NCBI GenBank assembly: GCA_035653295.1
Contig: DASRCB010000162.1
Location: forward strand, 1 to 6,498
Length of the DNA stretch: 6,498 bases
Direction: 5' to 3'
Origin: DASRCB01 sp035653295
Lineage (GTDB): Bacteria; Acidobacteriota; Terriglobia; Bryobacterales; Bryobacteraceae
Shown here one piece after another: positions 5,624 to 6,498 of the stretch; the first letter of the stretch is position 1; each line of letters starts with the position of its first letter. Both the position numbers and the translations under genes were made by a program. Under the pieces are notes generated by a model, which was given only the letters and a program-made list of their open reading frames with translations, had not been told where the DNA came from and searched no databases.

Positions 5624-6415
5624 TCAGTCGCCGGAGACGGTGGCGGCGACGGGCGTGCGCAGGACAACATCGGAGGACGGGCTCACGGTTTCCGTGTTGC
5701 CCCATTGCGTGGCGAAGCAGTAGCGCATGACGCGCGCGAAGTACGTTCCGATGTGAGGCAGGTCGAACCCGGCGCTGGCCAGGACCTCCCGCGTGCGCTC
5801 GCAGGCGAAATACTGGCGGAGCGCCAGGTGCGGCAGGAAATGGGAGGCGACGTGCATCAGGTCGGTCGCAAGGCGGCTGAAGCGCACAGCCAGCGCCGCG
5901 AAATCACCCGGCGCGATGAGACGGGGGCCGCGGATGAACTGACCCTCGGCATGATAAGCGGCGACCGCTGCTTCGATGATTTCGCTCAGGGTCCACGAGC
6001 GGTCCGCGCCGGCGCAAACATTCCATACGCTTCCCGGCTCCGGTTCGCGGCTGATGAGGTACGCCAGTGCCGCGCCCGCGGCATCTGAGGGGATGAGATC
6101 CATGGGGGCTTCCGGATCGCCGGGAATGGCCGGCAGCAGGTGGCGGGGCATGAGGCGCAGCATCTGATGGACGTGATTGAACTGCCGCACGCGACCTGTG
6201 GAGGCGTCGCCAAAAATCGAACTCAGCCGATAAATCGCCGCCGGCATGGTTCGCGCGGCCTCCAGCACGAGGTTCTCGGCCTCGTACTTGGATCGTTCAT
6301 AAGAGCTGATCCACTTTTCCGCCTGGGCCGGCCCCTCGGGGAGGATTCCCTGCCCCGCCCCGAAAACGTACACCGTACTGAGATGCGCGAAGTGCCGCAG
6401 GCGCGGGCAGCCGCG
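5624..6415 (-). CDS. NAD(P)-dependent short-chain dehydrogenase/reductase, C-terminal part in its own frame after a frameshift
   Basis: The readable frame from the TAG at 6416-6418 to the TGA at 5624-5626 encodes the middle and C-terminal parts of an extended SDR. It begins with the strand leading to HLSTVYVFGAG, then the catalytic pair in SYERSKYE (YxxxK, about 50 bases downstream of 6373) and the substrate-side region IYRLSSIFGDASTG. The best family is the extended SDR/male-sterility (NAD_binding_4-like) type, which reduces or epimerises sugars, steroids or acyl thioesters; the substrate is unknown. The in-frame GTG at 6371-6373 would yield 249 residues but falls inside the conserved STVYVFG strand, so it is not a credible natural start. 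The Rossmann glycine motif must lie beyond the right edge. Homologous sequence continues upstream in another frame (6411-6498). There is no evident link to electron transfer. Confidence 0.75.
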   Translation of the reverse strand, partial: RGCPRLRHFAHLSTVYVFGAGQGILPEGPAQAEKWISSYERSKYEAENLVLEAARTMPAAIYRLSSIFGDASTGRVRQFNHVHQMLRLMPRHLLPAIPGDPEAPMDLIPSDAAGAALAYLISREPEPGSVWNVCAGADRSWTLSEIIEAAVAAYHAEGQFIRGPRLIAPGDFAALAVRFSRLATDLMHVASHFLPHLALRQYFACERTREVLASAGFDLPHIGTYFARVMRYCFATQWGNTETVSPSSDVVLRTPVAATVSGD

Positions 6416-6498
6416 CTAACTCCAGCAGCCGCGCGGTGCCGAGCGTGTTCACTTTTCGCGCCTGCTCTATGGGATTGGTGAAACGAACGTCGGCGGCG
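6411..6498 (-). pseudogene. N-terminal side of the same SDR gene, out of frame (frameshift at about 6410-6416; cut by window edge)
   Basis: In the frame with codons at 6495-6497, 6492-6494 and so on, the minus strand reads AADVRF, TNPIEQARKVNTLGTARL and LELAR, which is the standard SDR segment just before the HxSTVYV strand. That frame ends at a TGA at 6297-6299 after unrelated residues. The conserved continuation (GCPRLRHFAHLSTVYV) lies in the frame one base over. Adding two bases in the GCGCGG run at 6411-6416, or deleting one, restores a continuous protein. This could be a real inactivating mutation or an assembly or sequencing error in a GC repeat. Confidence 0.7.

Noticed and set aside
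1..6498. tRNA, rRNA, CRISPR array or insertion sequence
   Set aside because: No regularly spaced direct repeats, transposase motifs, terminal inverted repeats or recognisable RNA gene seen on either strand.

Overview
The window looks like a piece of a high-GC Gram-negative chromosome or metagenomic contig. The most likely source is an Acidobacteriota relative (Bryobacterales/Solibacter-like). This is an inference from memory of family resemblance: the N-terminal block of the large decaheme cytochrome (FVRPGL...DGTISV) and the small monoheme cytochrome (LGSAEVQAKSDADL) both resemble acidobacterial proteins. No search was run. Every supported gene is on the minus strand, so the window reads biologically from right to left.

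Right part (about 6498 to 4349): a frameshifted short-chain dehydrogenase/reductase whose N-terminus lies beyond the right edge; then a TauE/SafE-family membrane permease and a three-helix DUF1634 protein, with the permease stop codon directly abutting the DUF1634 start. Middle (4281 to 3533): a stand-alone CheY-like receiver, then a small secreted monoheme cytochrome c followed by a GC-rich terminator-like hairpin.

A 448-bp gap (3085-3532) carries a dense set of candidate control signals for the cytochrome operon: nested inverted repeats, a perfect 16-bp palindrome, a possible sigma-54 promoter, alternative GTCCG/CGGAC hairpins, and a 40-codon small ORF whose stop overlaps the start of the next gene.

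Left part (3084 to 1): a 714-residue OmcA/MtrC-family decaheme cytochrome overlaps by 11 nt a DmsE/MtrA-family decaheme cytochrome that runs off the left edge within about its last ten residues. In the known Shewanella Mtr pathway, MtrC sits outside the cell, MtrA spans the periplasm and outer membrane inside the MtrB barrel, and the gene order is mtrC-mtrA-mtrB. The same C-then-A order here makes a trans-outer-membrane electron conduit the best reading, with an MtrB/PioB-type porin predicted just outside the left edge. Unusual points are a surface-type cytochrome with no lipobox, TTG starts with very strong Shine-Dalgarno sequences on two cytochrome genes, and short ORFs coupled to both of those starts through TTGA overlaps.
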